A stretch of DNA of 5,364 nucleotides, from positions 1 to 5,364 of the forward strand of contig CANHXF010000137.1 in the NCBI GenBank assembly GCA_947464515.1, read 5' to 3'. Shown here in pieces: positions 1 to 5,364 of this stretch (position 1 is the first letter of the stretch; every line of letters starts with the position of its first letter). The DNA is from Flavobacteriales bacterium (GTDB taxonomy: Bacteria > Bacteroidota > Bacteroidia > NS11-12g > UBA955). The position numbers and the translations under genes were made by a program. Under the pieces are notes generated by a model that saw only the letters and a list, made by a program, of their open reading frames with translations, was not told the origin of the DNA and ran no database searches.

Positions 1-2
1 AC

Positions 3-1040
3 CAGGCAATGTTAGACGGATACACGCATTATCCGCCTGTTTCTGGGCTGCCTGAATTGCGTTCGGCGATCGCGAACAAGTTAAAAAAAGAGAATGGTTT
101 CCATTTTGAGGCTGAGAACATCATTGTAAGCAATGGCGCAAAACACTCTTTATTGAATGCTATTCTGTCCATTATTAATCCCGGTGACGAAGTGCTCGTC
201 CCTGCCCCATTTTGGGTGAGCTATCCCTCCTTAATACAATATGCAGGTGGTGTTCCGGTAGAAATTCCAAGTACCGTTGAAAGCGACTTTAAAGTGAGCG
301 CCGAACAGTTGGAGGCAGCGATCACGACCAAAACCAAAATGCTAATATTTTCGTCTCCTTGCAATCCAAGCGGAAGTGTGATGAGTGAATCGGAATTATT
401 GGCTTGGAAAAATGTATTGATTAAATACCCCAATATTTTTATTCTCAGCGATGAGATTTATGAGAAAATCAACTACGCCGGAAAACACCATAGTTTGGCG
501 AGTTACCCTGAATTAGAAGGACGTATCGCGGTTATCAACGGGATGTCGAAAGGATACGCAATGACAGGCTGGCGGATGGGTTATTTGGCCGGTCCAAAGG
601 AATTGGTGCAGGCCTGTGATAAAATCCAAGGATTGATGACCAGTGGCGCGAGTTCAGTGTCTCAGATGGCCAGTGTTGCCGCACTAAACGGTCCACAAGA
701 TGAAGTTGAGGTGATGCGCAATACATTTGAAAAACGCAGGAATATTTTTCATGCCGCTTTATCATTGATTCCCAATTTTCCATGCAATTTACCCGAAGGC
801 GCTTTTTACTTGTTCCCTGATGTCAGTTATTATTTGGGGGCAAAAACGCCAGAAGGCAAAACAATTACAACCGCAGATGAGCTTTGCCTTTATCTTTTAG
901 ACAAAGGACATGTTTCGGCTGTTTCAGGGGAAGCGTTTGGTCATGCCAATTGCATTCGCTTTAGTTATGCCGCAGCGGAAGAACTGTTAATTGAAGCCGC
1001 CGAAAGAATTGCTGAAGCCTTTAGAAATCTCAGTCACTGA
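3..1040 (+). CDS. Class I/II PLP-dependent aminotransferase (aspartate/aromatic aminotransferase type), 5'-truncated by the window edge
   Basis: A cytosolic PLP enzyme expected to move an amino group between an amino acid and a 2-oxo acid. Numbering from the ATG at position 9, the fold-type I landmarks appear in order: YPPVSGLPELR (8-18), NGAK (42-45), the SSPCNPSG loop with Asn119 (PLP ring and substrate contact), SDEIY with Asp148 (pyridine nitrogen) and Tyr151, SKGYAMTGWR with Lys181 (Schiff base) and Arg189 (phosphate), and CIRFSY with Arg317 (substrate carboxylate). All key residues are intact. The ATG at 9 is not the true start: the frame is open to the edge, and the family's N-terminal segment (about 50 residues, with the GEPDF-like region) is missing, since family members run about 390-400 residues and 343 are seen here. 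Lys45 of NGAK fits subgroup Ib aspartate aminotransferases, but substrate choice between aspartate, aromatic acids and prephenate cannot be settled. It lies 17 bp before the heptose kinase gene on the same strand. Confidence 0.93.
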   Translation, partial: QAMLDGYTHYPPVSGLPELRSAIANKLKKENGFHFEAENIIVSNGAKHSLLNAILSIINPGDEVLVPAPFWVSYPSLIQYAGGVPVEIPSTVESDFKVSAEQLEAAITTKTKMLIFSSPCNPSGSVMSESELLAWKNVLIKYPNIFILSDEIYEKINYAGKHHSLASYPELEGRIAVINGMSKGYAMTGWRMGYLAGPKELVQACDKIQGLMTSGASSVSQMASVAALNGPQDEVEVMRNTFEKRRNIFHAALSLIPNFPCNLPEGAFYLFPDVSYYLGAKTPEGKTITTADELCLYLLDKGHVSAVSGEAFGHANCIRFSYAAAEELLIEAAERIAEAFRNLSH

Positions 1041-1052
1041 GTCGTATTTTTG
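1020..1052 (+). promoter_or_regulatory. Candidate Bacteroidota sigma-ABfr-type promoter for the heptose kinase gene
   Basis: TATTTTTG at 1045-1052 matches the Bacteroidota -7 consensus TAnnTTTG exactly. Upstream, TTTA at 1020-1023 is a one-mismatch version of the -33 TTTG element, with a 21-base spacer, close to the expected spacing. By the known geometry, transcription would begin around 1055-1058, on or just before the ATG at 1058, giving a nearly leaderless message. No Shine-Dalgarno-like purine run is present in the 17-bp gap, which is normal in this phylum. The -7 match is strong and the -33 match is weak. Confidence 0.5.
1029..1041. promoter_or_regulatory. 13-bp perfect dyad at the end of the aminotransferase gene, inside the next promoter's spacer
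   Basis: CTCAGT and ACTGAG form a perfect 6-bp inverted repeat around one central C. The dyad covers the last codons and the TGA stop of the aminotransferase and ends 3 bases before the TAnnTTTG box. As RNA it would give only a 4-bp stem with a 5-base loop, so it is not a convincing terminator. Its position between the presumed -33 and -7 elements is where a repressor operator could sit, but a perfect 6-bp dyad may also occur by chance. The regulatory role is inference only. Confidence 0.25.
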
Positions 1053-1057
1053 TAGCA

Positions 1058-2044
1058 ATGAATCCTATTCAAACCCTATTCAGTTCCTTTTCTAAGAAGC
1101 GTGTTCTTATTATTGGCGATGTAATGATTGATAGTTACATCATTGGAAAGGTAGACCGTGTTTCTCCTGAAGCTCCGGTACCTGTGGTTGATGTTACAGG
1201 ATTCGACCAAAGACTAGGTGGCGCGGGAAATGTGGCCTTGAATATTAAAGCGATGGGCGCAACCCCCATTTTGTGCTCAGTGGTTGGTCAAGACAAAGAA
1301 GGAAAAGAGTTGAGGGAAATCATGATTAAAGCAGGATTAACTTGCAATGGATTGATTCATTCTGACAAGCGCAAGACGACAAACAAAACGCGTGTTTTGG
1401 GTAATAATCACCAGTTGTTGCGCATCGATCATGAGATTACAAACGACTTAGATGTTGTTGACACCTTTCTTCTAGAGCAACGATTCGCAGACGAGCTCGA
1501 AAATTGCGATGTCGTGATTTTTGAAGATTATAACAAAGGCGTTTTACACAGCAAGAATATCGAATTATTGATTCAAAAATGTATTTCAAAGGGAATCCCT
1601 ACCATTGTAGATCCTAAGAAATCAAATTTCTTGGCTTATAAAAATGTGACGTTGTTCAAACCGAATTTGAAAGAGATCAAAGAAGGACTCAAGTTAGAGA
1701 GCGACCTATCGGATCCATCGAATTTGAACGATGCAATTTCTGAGTTGATGACATCGTTGAACAATGAATTCACCCTGGTAACATTAAGCGAACGCGGCGT
1801 TGTAATTACGGGCAAGAGTGAAACACATCACATTCCGGCACACATCAGAACGATTGCAGATGTGAGTGGCGCTGGAGATACGGTAGTTTCTGTCGCGGCC
1901 TTGTGTTTGAGTGCAAAGACGGATGCGAGAACTTTGGCTGAGTTGAGTAATTTGGCGGGTGGTTTGGTTTGCGAGATTACGGGCGTTGTTCCAATCAACA
2001 AGGAGCAGTTATTGGCCGAGGCCATTAGAGTTCTGGGCAAATAA
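1058..2044 (+). CDS. hldA: D-glycero-beta-D-manno-heptose-7-phosphate kinase (HldA / RfaE domain I), PfkB family
   Basis: A cytosolic carbohydrate kinase expected to phosphorylate D-glycero-beta-D-manno-heptose 7-phosphate at C1 using ATP, a step in making ADP-heptose for lipopolysaccharide core. The 328-residue product closely follows the N-terminal half of E. coli HldE: GDVMID at 20-25, RVSPEAPVPVV at 34-44, the first PfkB signature RLGGAGNVALN at 52-62, TRVLGNNHQLLRID at 111-124, FEDYNKG at 155-161, VDPKKSNF at 184-191, KPNLKE at 201-206, and the second PfkB signature DVSGAGDT at 268-275 with catalytic Asp274. It stops after the kinase fold, so the nucleotidyltransferase half (RfaE2/HldE-C) is absent and must be a separate gene, as is usual in Bacteroidota. 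The ATG at 1058 is the only ATG between the in-frame stop at 1022-1024 and the conserved domain, and it sits just after a TAnnTTTG box. Another PfkB substrate is possible but less likely. Confidence 0.9.
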   Translation: MNPIQTLFSSFSKKRVLIIGDVMIDSYIIGKVDRVSPEAPVPVVDVTGFDQRLGGAGNVALNIKAMGATPILCSVVGQDKEGKELREIMIKAGLTCNGLIHSDKRKTTNKTRVLGNNHQLLRIDHEITNDLDVVDTFLLEQRFADELENCDVVIFEDYNKGVLHSKNIELLIQKCISKGIPTIVDPKKSNFLAYKNVTLFKPNLKEIKEGLKLESDLSDPSNLNDAISELMTSLNNEFTLVTLSERGVVITGKSETHHIPAHIRTIADVSGAGDTVVSVAALCLSAKTDARTLAELSNLAGGLVCEITGVVPINKEQLLAEAIRVLGK

Positions 2045-2126
2045 TTTATACATCATTTTCATTTCTTTCCTCTTTTAGGAATATTTTCATTCCTTTCCAT
2101 CTATAGCATTTTTATTAATCATAGCA
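2045..2126. other. T-rich intergenic stretch between convergent genes
   Basis: This stretch has no reading frame with family resemblance and no RNA gene that I can recognise. It is strongly pyrimidine-rich on the plus strand and contains an imperfect direct repeat (2055-2070 and 2083-2098). It also holds a weak 6-bp inverted repeat, AGGAAT/ATTCCT at 2077-2094, with a 6-base loop. It probably serves as the 3' untranslated leader-out of the heptose kinase message up to the terminator. Confidence 0.6.
2055..2098. repeat. Imperfect 16-bp direct repeat pair, 28-bp period
   Basis: ATTTTCATTTCTTTCC at 2055-2070 recurs at 2083-2098 as ATTTTCATTCCTTTCC, identical at 15 of 16 positions. The similarity fades on both sides. 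This could be a decayed 28-bp tandem duplication, or simply the low complexity of a T/C-rich stretch. No function can be assigned. Confidence 0.4.
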
Positions 2127-2165
2127 AAAAGAAAGGGCCTCGTCTGTGACGAGGCCCTTTCTTTT
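2127..2165. terminator. Strong bidirectional Rho-independent terminator between convergent genes
   Basis: Bases 2127-2144 pair perfectly with 2148-2165, giving an 18-bp stem closed by the 3-base loop TGT. The GC-rich core (GGGCCTCGTC) is flanked by AAAAGAAA on the left and TTTCTTTT on the right. Read on the plus strand it has a T-rich tail and ends the aminotransferase-hldA side. Read on the minus strand the A-run becomes the T-tail and ends the long surface-protein gene, whose stop codon at 2181-2183 is 15 bases away. One element therefore serves both transcription units. Confidence 0.93.
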
Positions 2166-2180
2166 GAATTCATATTTCTG

Positions 2181-2459
2181 TTATCTCAACAAAGTGATTG
2201 TACCGTCGTACTTGTATACTTTGTCTTCAAGAGATGTAACCTCTACATGATATACATATACACCTTGCATACATTCTTCACCGTTGGCTTTACCATCCCA
2301 TCCTTTTAGGATATCGCTGGTCTCGTACATCTTCTCACCCCAACGATTGTAAACTCGCATGTTGAAGGCTTTAAAGTTCAATGCAGTTACGTTGAAAGTG
2401 TTGTTCTTATTCGGACCCGCATCATCTGGTGTAAATACGTCAGGGATAAACACGATGAT
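2181..2459 (-). other. T9SS type B / gliding-motility-associated C-terminal sorting domain
   Basis: Residues 958-1049 show the family landmarks in order: IPDVFTPDD at 962-970, FNMRVYNRWGEKMYETSD at 989-1006 region, GWDGKANGEEC at 1010-1020, GVYVYHVEV at 1023-1031, and the terminal GTITLLR at 1043-1049 ending at the stop. This domain directs passage through the outer-membrane type IX secretion channel. The loop after VFTP reads DDAGPNKNNTF, a variant of the commoner NGDGxND form. In SprB-like type B cargo the domain works with a PorP/SprF-family partner; none is present in the visible flank. Confidence 0.92.
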
Positions 2460-5364
2460 ATCAGGACCAATGTGAACTGTTTTGTATGCAGTGTCCTTAC
2501 AACCCTTATCTGTAGTCACGATTAACATGATTTGATAAGTGGCTGTATCCTTACCATACGAATACCTTGGATCCTTAGTAGTAGATGTATCATCCATCAA
2601 AGTTGGCACACCAAAATCCCACAAATAACGCATGGTTGGATTAAATGGTGATGCCGTTACAGTTGATTGGTTATACATTTTAAACTTCGGCAAGGCCACT
2701 GTAGTTTTGGTAGGATCTGTATAGAACATCGCCACTGGATTTGGATAAGCTTCTACGGTTGCAGTTGCAGTATCCTTACAGTTACCTGCCGTATTGTTCG
2801 CAATAACAACAACGCTATAACGTCCTTGGTTCGGATACATAACATCTACTGGGTTCTGCAATTTAGATGAGTCACCATTTCCAAATGTCCAATTGTAAGC
2901 CATCTGATTTGCTGGAATACCACGGTTATCAGAAACAGTCCAAGACGTTTTCAAAGGCACACAACCCGATTGGTCAGAAATAGGTGTCAAGTCTGGATAC
3001 TGGTGCAAAATAATTTCTATGCTATCAGATACTGGAGGACACACATCACCGGTTATTGGAGTGGTTGTAACTTTCAAGAAAGCACCTTTTTGTGTTTTGT
3101 CGACAGGACCGTGCACATACAATACATTTTCTGAAGTATTACCGCTTGCAAATGTTCCATCGCTGAATGTTCCAGCTGCATGCTTCTGCAATGTCCACTG
3201 CACTTTTGTATCGCAGTATTTCGAAGTACTTTGAATTGCAAACGGACTTCCCTCACAAGCACTTGCGGGTTTTGGAGTTGTAATACCAATTGTTGGCTGA
3301 TTTCTCACAAATACATTGTAGACTTCGGTATCAGAACAACCATTGTTATCTGTGTAAGTGAATCTAAAGCTATGCGGACCTTCAGTATTCAAGTTAGTAC
3401 CTTGACTAAATGGTTTGAAAGTGGATGCACCGGTAACAACAACTCCAGCACTTGTGCCAGTCCAAACCCCTGTGGCATTGGCTGGTTTTGTATCGGTGGT
3501 ATTGATACGTGTCTTTAAATCCAAAGGAGTACCACTTGCACAAATTGTAGTTGGCCCTAGTAATACAGCGTTTGGAGTATCATTCACATAGATATAGAAA
3601 CTATCTTGTTTCAAACATCCAGTGGCGGCATTACCATATCTAATCAACCAAGTACCAGTTCCAAAAGAAGGCTTGAAGCGGTGTCCTTTGATTAGCGTAG
3701 TTGATCCCACTTTTGGATCCAAACGATTATAGTTATACTCTACGATTTCATATTTAGACCCATCTCCGTCTCTTGCTTGTAATCCGTTTACTTTGATGAA
3801 ATCATACAACTCCATGGTATCCCAGTTTACGCAAACAGGATTTGGAGAAGTTACTTTGATGGTAGGTTCTGCAATGATTTTAACCAACGCTGAATCACAT
3901 GTCAAACAACCCGTCAACTGATCTTCAACACACAACTGGAATTTATAATCCCCTTGATAGAAATCTTCGGTTGGATCTCCAAATCTAAATACCCAGTCTG
4001 GAGTACCGAATGGATTGTCATTTACCAAAATCTTAGCAGGGTCAACACCACCTGGCGTTCCGTTCTTCATAACCGTCCAATCCAGTTTGATACCAATTTT
4101 AACCTTTGGCCTTACTGTGATTTGATCCATTTTAATAGAACTCAAATCTTGACAGAATATGCTATCTCTAATATCAACCAATGGGTTTCCATTGATACGT
4201 TGAATTACGCTATCGATATTTACACAACCATTATTATCCTTATAAGAGGCATAAATTTTGGCTTGGAAAGACAAACCATTCTGTAATTGGTTGTTGTTAA
4301 GGTAGGTAGTTTTAAATAAGTGGCGACCGGTTGTTAATGAGTCGATATAGTTCCTAGCGATACCTGAAGTTGTTGGTTTCGTATTGACATTGTTAGGGGA
4401 TTTGTTCTCAAATGCCCACATACGAGTATTTACATCTTTTCCTTTGTTAAAGAAATTATTCACTTCGATATCACCATAAACAAAACACTGCGCTTTTAAT
4501 GGTTTTGGATCCCATTTAACAAATGGCAACGTGTTCACTTTTACTTCCATGGTATCAATATGCTGACATTCATGTCCACCTTGAGTGACTTTGGTTAACA
4601 ATTCATAATAGAAAAGCTGAGCTGCATTACCTGGAGCATTTGTATTATTCGGCTTGATAGTATATTTAGAGTTACTACCTAGCGTTTTACTTCCGGTAAT
4701 ATCCTTCCATGTGTAATTTCCAGTTTGAAGTATTGGACGATGCGAAGCAACCAAATCAGTACTTTGCTGATTACATATTACTTGATCTTTACCGGCCAAC
4801 GATACAACGGTGTCATTCACGAAAACAATAGCAGTATCATATTTAACGCACTTCCATTTTGTTTCCATTACCTGCACCCAATATGTGCCTTTTTTATTGG
4901 TTTTGAAAATCCTTGTGGTGTCACCTGTACTCCATTTATATTTTACCGTGTCTGCGTTTTGCGCATCAAAGGTTGCAATTTCGTAGGTACATATACGTTG
5001 ATCTGGCCCGATACTCACCACTGGCAGCGGTTTCTTAAATATGGTAGCCGTATCATAGAAAATACAACCATCCCCGTCGGTAATTCGGATACGAACTGTT
5101 GAGTCACGATTAATATTAGGAATGCTCAAACTTTGGAAGGTATCACCTGAGATATGGGCTTCAGATTTCCATGCCGCTTTAGATCCGGTATCTTTAACTA
5201 CTCTTGTCCAATAGTATTTGAAAGGCGCCTTACCATATAATACATCCGCCGTCAACTTCATTGTTGTACCAAAACACGCGAAAGTATCAGCATCAGCCAT
5301 TACTACTTGCGGAGGATCTGGAATGATCACTGTGTCTCTGTAAATGGTTGGACAGTTGTCGGAG
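2181..5364 (-). CDS. Large modular secreted/surface protein with Ig-like and PKD modules and a T9SS type B C-terminal sorting domain (N-terminus outside the window)
   Basis: An extracellular repeat protein of the kind exported by the Bacteroidota type IX secretion system; the class includes SprB-like gliding adhesins, but the specific role of this one is unknown. Residues are numbered from the codon at 5330-5328. That codon is GTG in mid-domain, not a start: the frame stays open to the edge, adding at least 11 residues that include another Cys...Asp-Thr module end. About ten modules of roughly 70-115 residues follow (1-955), most with one Cys near the start and another just before an Asp-Thr/Ser at the end. 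Two PKD domains lie near the C-terminus (about 775-862, WTFGNGDSS at 814-822; about 863-955, WDFG at 905-908). Residues 958-1049 are the gliding-motility-associated sorting domain. No transmembrane segment, enzyme motif or signal peptide is visible; the last must lie upstream. It is convergent with hldA across a shared terminator, and no PorP/SprF-type partner gene lies downstream within the window. Confidence 0.9.
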   Translation of the reverse strand, partial: SDNCPTIYRDTVIIPDPPQVVMADADTFACFGTTMKLTADVLYGKAPFKYYWTRVVKDTGSKAAWKSEAHISGDTFQSLSIPNINRDSTVRIRITDGDGCIFYDTATIFKKPLPVVSIGPDQRICTYEIATFDAQNADTVKYKWSTGDTTRIFKTNKKGTYWVQVMETKWKCVKYDTAIVFVNDTVVSLAGKDQVICNQQSTDLVASHRPILQTGNYTWKDITGSKTLGSNSKYTIKPNNTNAPGNAAQLFYYELLTKVTQGGHECQHIDTMEVKVNTLPFVKWDPKPLKAQCFVYGDIEVNNFFNKGKDVNTRMWAFENKSPNNVNTKPTTSGIARNYIDSLTTGRHLFKTTYLNNNQLQNGLSFQAKIYASYKDNNGCVNIDSVIQRINGNPLVDIRDSIFCQDLSSIKMDQITVRPKVKIGIKLDWTVMKNGTPGGVDPAKILVNDNPFGTPDWVFRFGDPTEDFYQGDYKFQLCVEDQLTGCLTCDSALVKIIAEPTIKVTSPNPVCVNWDTMELYDFIKVNGLQARDGDGSKYEIVEYNYNRLDPKVGSTTLIKGHRFKPSFGTGTWLIRYGNAATGCLKQDSFYIYVNDTPNAVLLGPTTICASGTPLDLKTRINTTDTKPANATGVWTGTSAGVVVTGASTFKPFSQGTNLNTEGPHSFRFTYTDNNGCSDTEVYNVFVRNQPTIGITTPKPASACEGSPFAIQSTSKYCDTKVQWTLQKHAAGTFSDGTFASGNTSENVLYVHGPVDKTQKGAFLKVTTTPITGDVCPPVSDSIEIILHQYPDLTPISDQSGCVPLKTSWTVSDNRGIPANQMAYNWTFGNGDSSKLQNPVDVMYPNQGRYSVVVIANNTAGNCKDTATATVEAYPNPVAMFYTDPTKTTVALPKFKMYNQSTVTASPFNPTMRYLWDFGVPTLMDDTSTTKDPRYSYGKDTATYQIMLIVTTDKGCKDTAYKTVHIGPDIIVFIPDVFTPDDAGPNKNNTFNVTALNFKAFNMRVYNRWGEKMYETSDILKGWDGKANGEECMQGVYVYHVEVTSLEDKVYKYDGTITLLR
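2466..3008 (-). other. Two adjacent PKD-type domains in the surface protein
   Basis: The first PKD-like domain (residues about 775-862) has WTFGNGDSS at 814-822, a NP.....YP..G.YSVVV strand region at 826-842, and NCKDTATATV at 850-859. The second (about 863-955) has YLWDFG at 903-908, a longer loop in place of the usual GDG, then TYQIMLIVTTDKGCKDT at 931-947. PKD domains are beta-sandwich folds common as spacers or adhesion modules in secreted proteins. They join the repeat array to the sorting domain. Confidence 0.85.
2466..5364 (-). repeat. Protein-level tandem array of about ten Ig-like/PKD-like modules with paired cysteines
   Basis: Module ends recur as a Cys followed within 2-5 residues by Asp-Thr or Asp-Ser, or by a close variant. 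The end cysteines are at residues 89, 161, 255, 369, 475, 572, 665, 764, 851 and 944, spaced 72-114 residues with a mean near 95. Module starts carry a partner Cys at 19, 114, 186, 282, 393, 500, 597, 692 and 790. The tenth module lacks the first Cys. Segments such as YKWSTGDTTR (131-140) with GTYWVQV (148-154) are typical of Bacteroidota surface repeats. The modules are diverged in sequence, so this is old duplication or domain shuffling rather than a recent tandem array. That the cysteines form disulfides is inference from the secreted location and the pairing pattern. Confidence 0.75.

Noticed and set aside
9..11. ATG at position 9 as the true start of the aminotransferase
   Set aside because: The frame is open to the window edge, the residue falls inside a conserved helix just before the Y.PVSGLPELR motif, and about 50 family-standard N-terminal residues would be missing.
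535..783. Minus-strand open frame of 82 codons inside the aminotransferase
   Set aside because: It is opposite the PLP-lysine region of an intact enzyme gene and has no independent evidence.
2077..2094. AGGAAT/ATTCCT inverted repeat as a separate terminator or small RNA
   Set aside because: Only 6 AT-rich base pairs with a 6-base loop and no distinct T-run of its own; the strong hairpin 33 bases downstream explains termination.
3180..3518. Plus-strand open frame of 112 codons opposite the surface protein
   Set aside because: It lies wholly antisense to well-supported coding sequence, has no family resemblance and no promoter or start signal; it is a shadow frame.
3954..4286. Plus-strand open frame of 110 codons
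   Set aside because: Antisense shadow of the repeat modules with no recognisable motif or initiation signal.
4725..5102. Plus-strand open frame of 125 codons, the longest antisense frame
   Set aside because: Hydrophobic patches could suggest a membrane protein, but it is antisense to conserved module motifs (WSTG, Cys...Asp-Thr) and has no supporting signals.
5328..5330. GTG at 5330 (minus strand) as the start of the surface protein
   Set aside because: Upstream codons to the edge stay open and encode a continuing module (a Cys then Arg-Asp-Thr-Val before the GTG valine); there is no signal peptide after the GTG, although a T9SS cargo needs one.
2466..5364. CRISPR-like or recent DNA tandem repeats in the long gene
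   Set aside because: The periodicity is only at protein level; the module DNA is well diverged, with just short similar patches around Lys-Asp-Thr-Ala codons (near 2489, 2541 and 2767).

Overview
The window looks like chromosomal DNA from a member of the Bacteroidota. Three things point there: a large secreted protein ending in a type IX secretion (gliding-motility-type) C-terminal sorting domain, a promoter-like TAnnTTTG box with no Shine-Dalgarno sequence before a start codon, and the close resemblance of all three proteins to Bacteroidota-style families. Genus or species cannot be named from the sequence alone.

Layout. Positions 3-1040 (+) hold a class I PLP-dependent aminotransferase that has lost about 50 N-terminal residues to the window edge. 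Seventeen bases later, 1058-2044 (+) encodes a complete PfkB-family sugar kinase of the HldA/RfaE-domain-I type, the D-glycero-beta-D-manno-heptose-7-phosphate kinase of ADP-heptose synthesis. The gap between them carries a good Bacteroidota -7 box and a 13-bp dyad. Positions 2045-2180 are a short T-rich intergenic stretch ending in a very strong 18-bp-stem hairpin placed to stop transcription from both sides. From 2181 to the right edge, on the minus strand, runs one very long reading frame (more than 1,050 residues and still open at the edge). It encodes a modular extracellular protein: about ten immunoglobulin-like/PKD-like modules with paired cysteines, followed by a T9SS type B sorting domain.

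How the parts relate. The two plus-strand genes are close enough to be co-transcribed, but the second may also have its own, nearly leaderless promoter. Amino-acid metabolism and heptose synthesis are not obviously one pathway. The minus-strand gene is an independent, convergent unit; its start, signal peptide and promoter lie outside the window. No mobile element, CRISPR array, RNA gene or clearly new system is visible. The most interesting material is the repeated architecture of the long surface protein and the compact aminotransferase-hldA junction.
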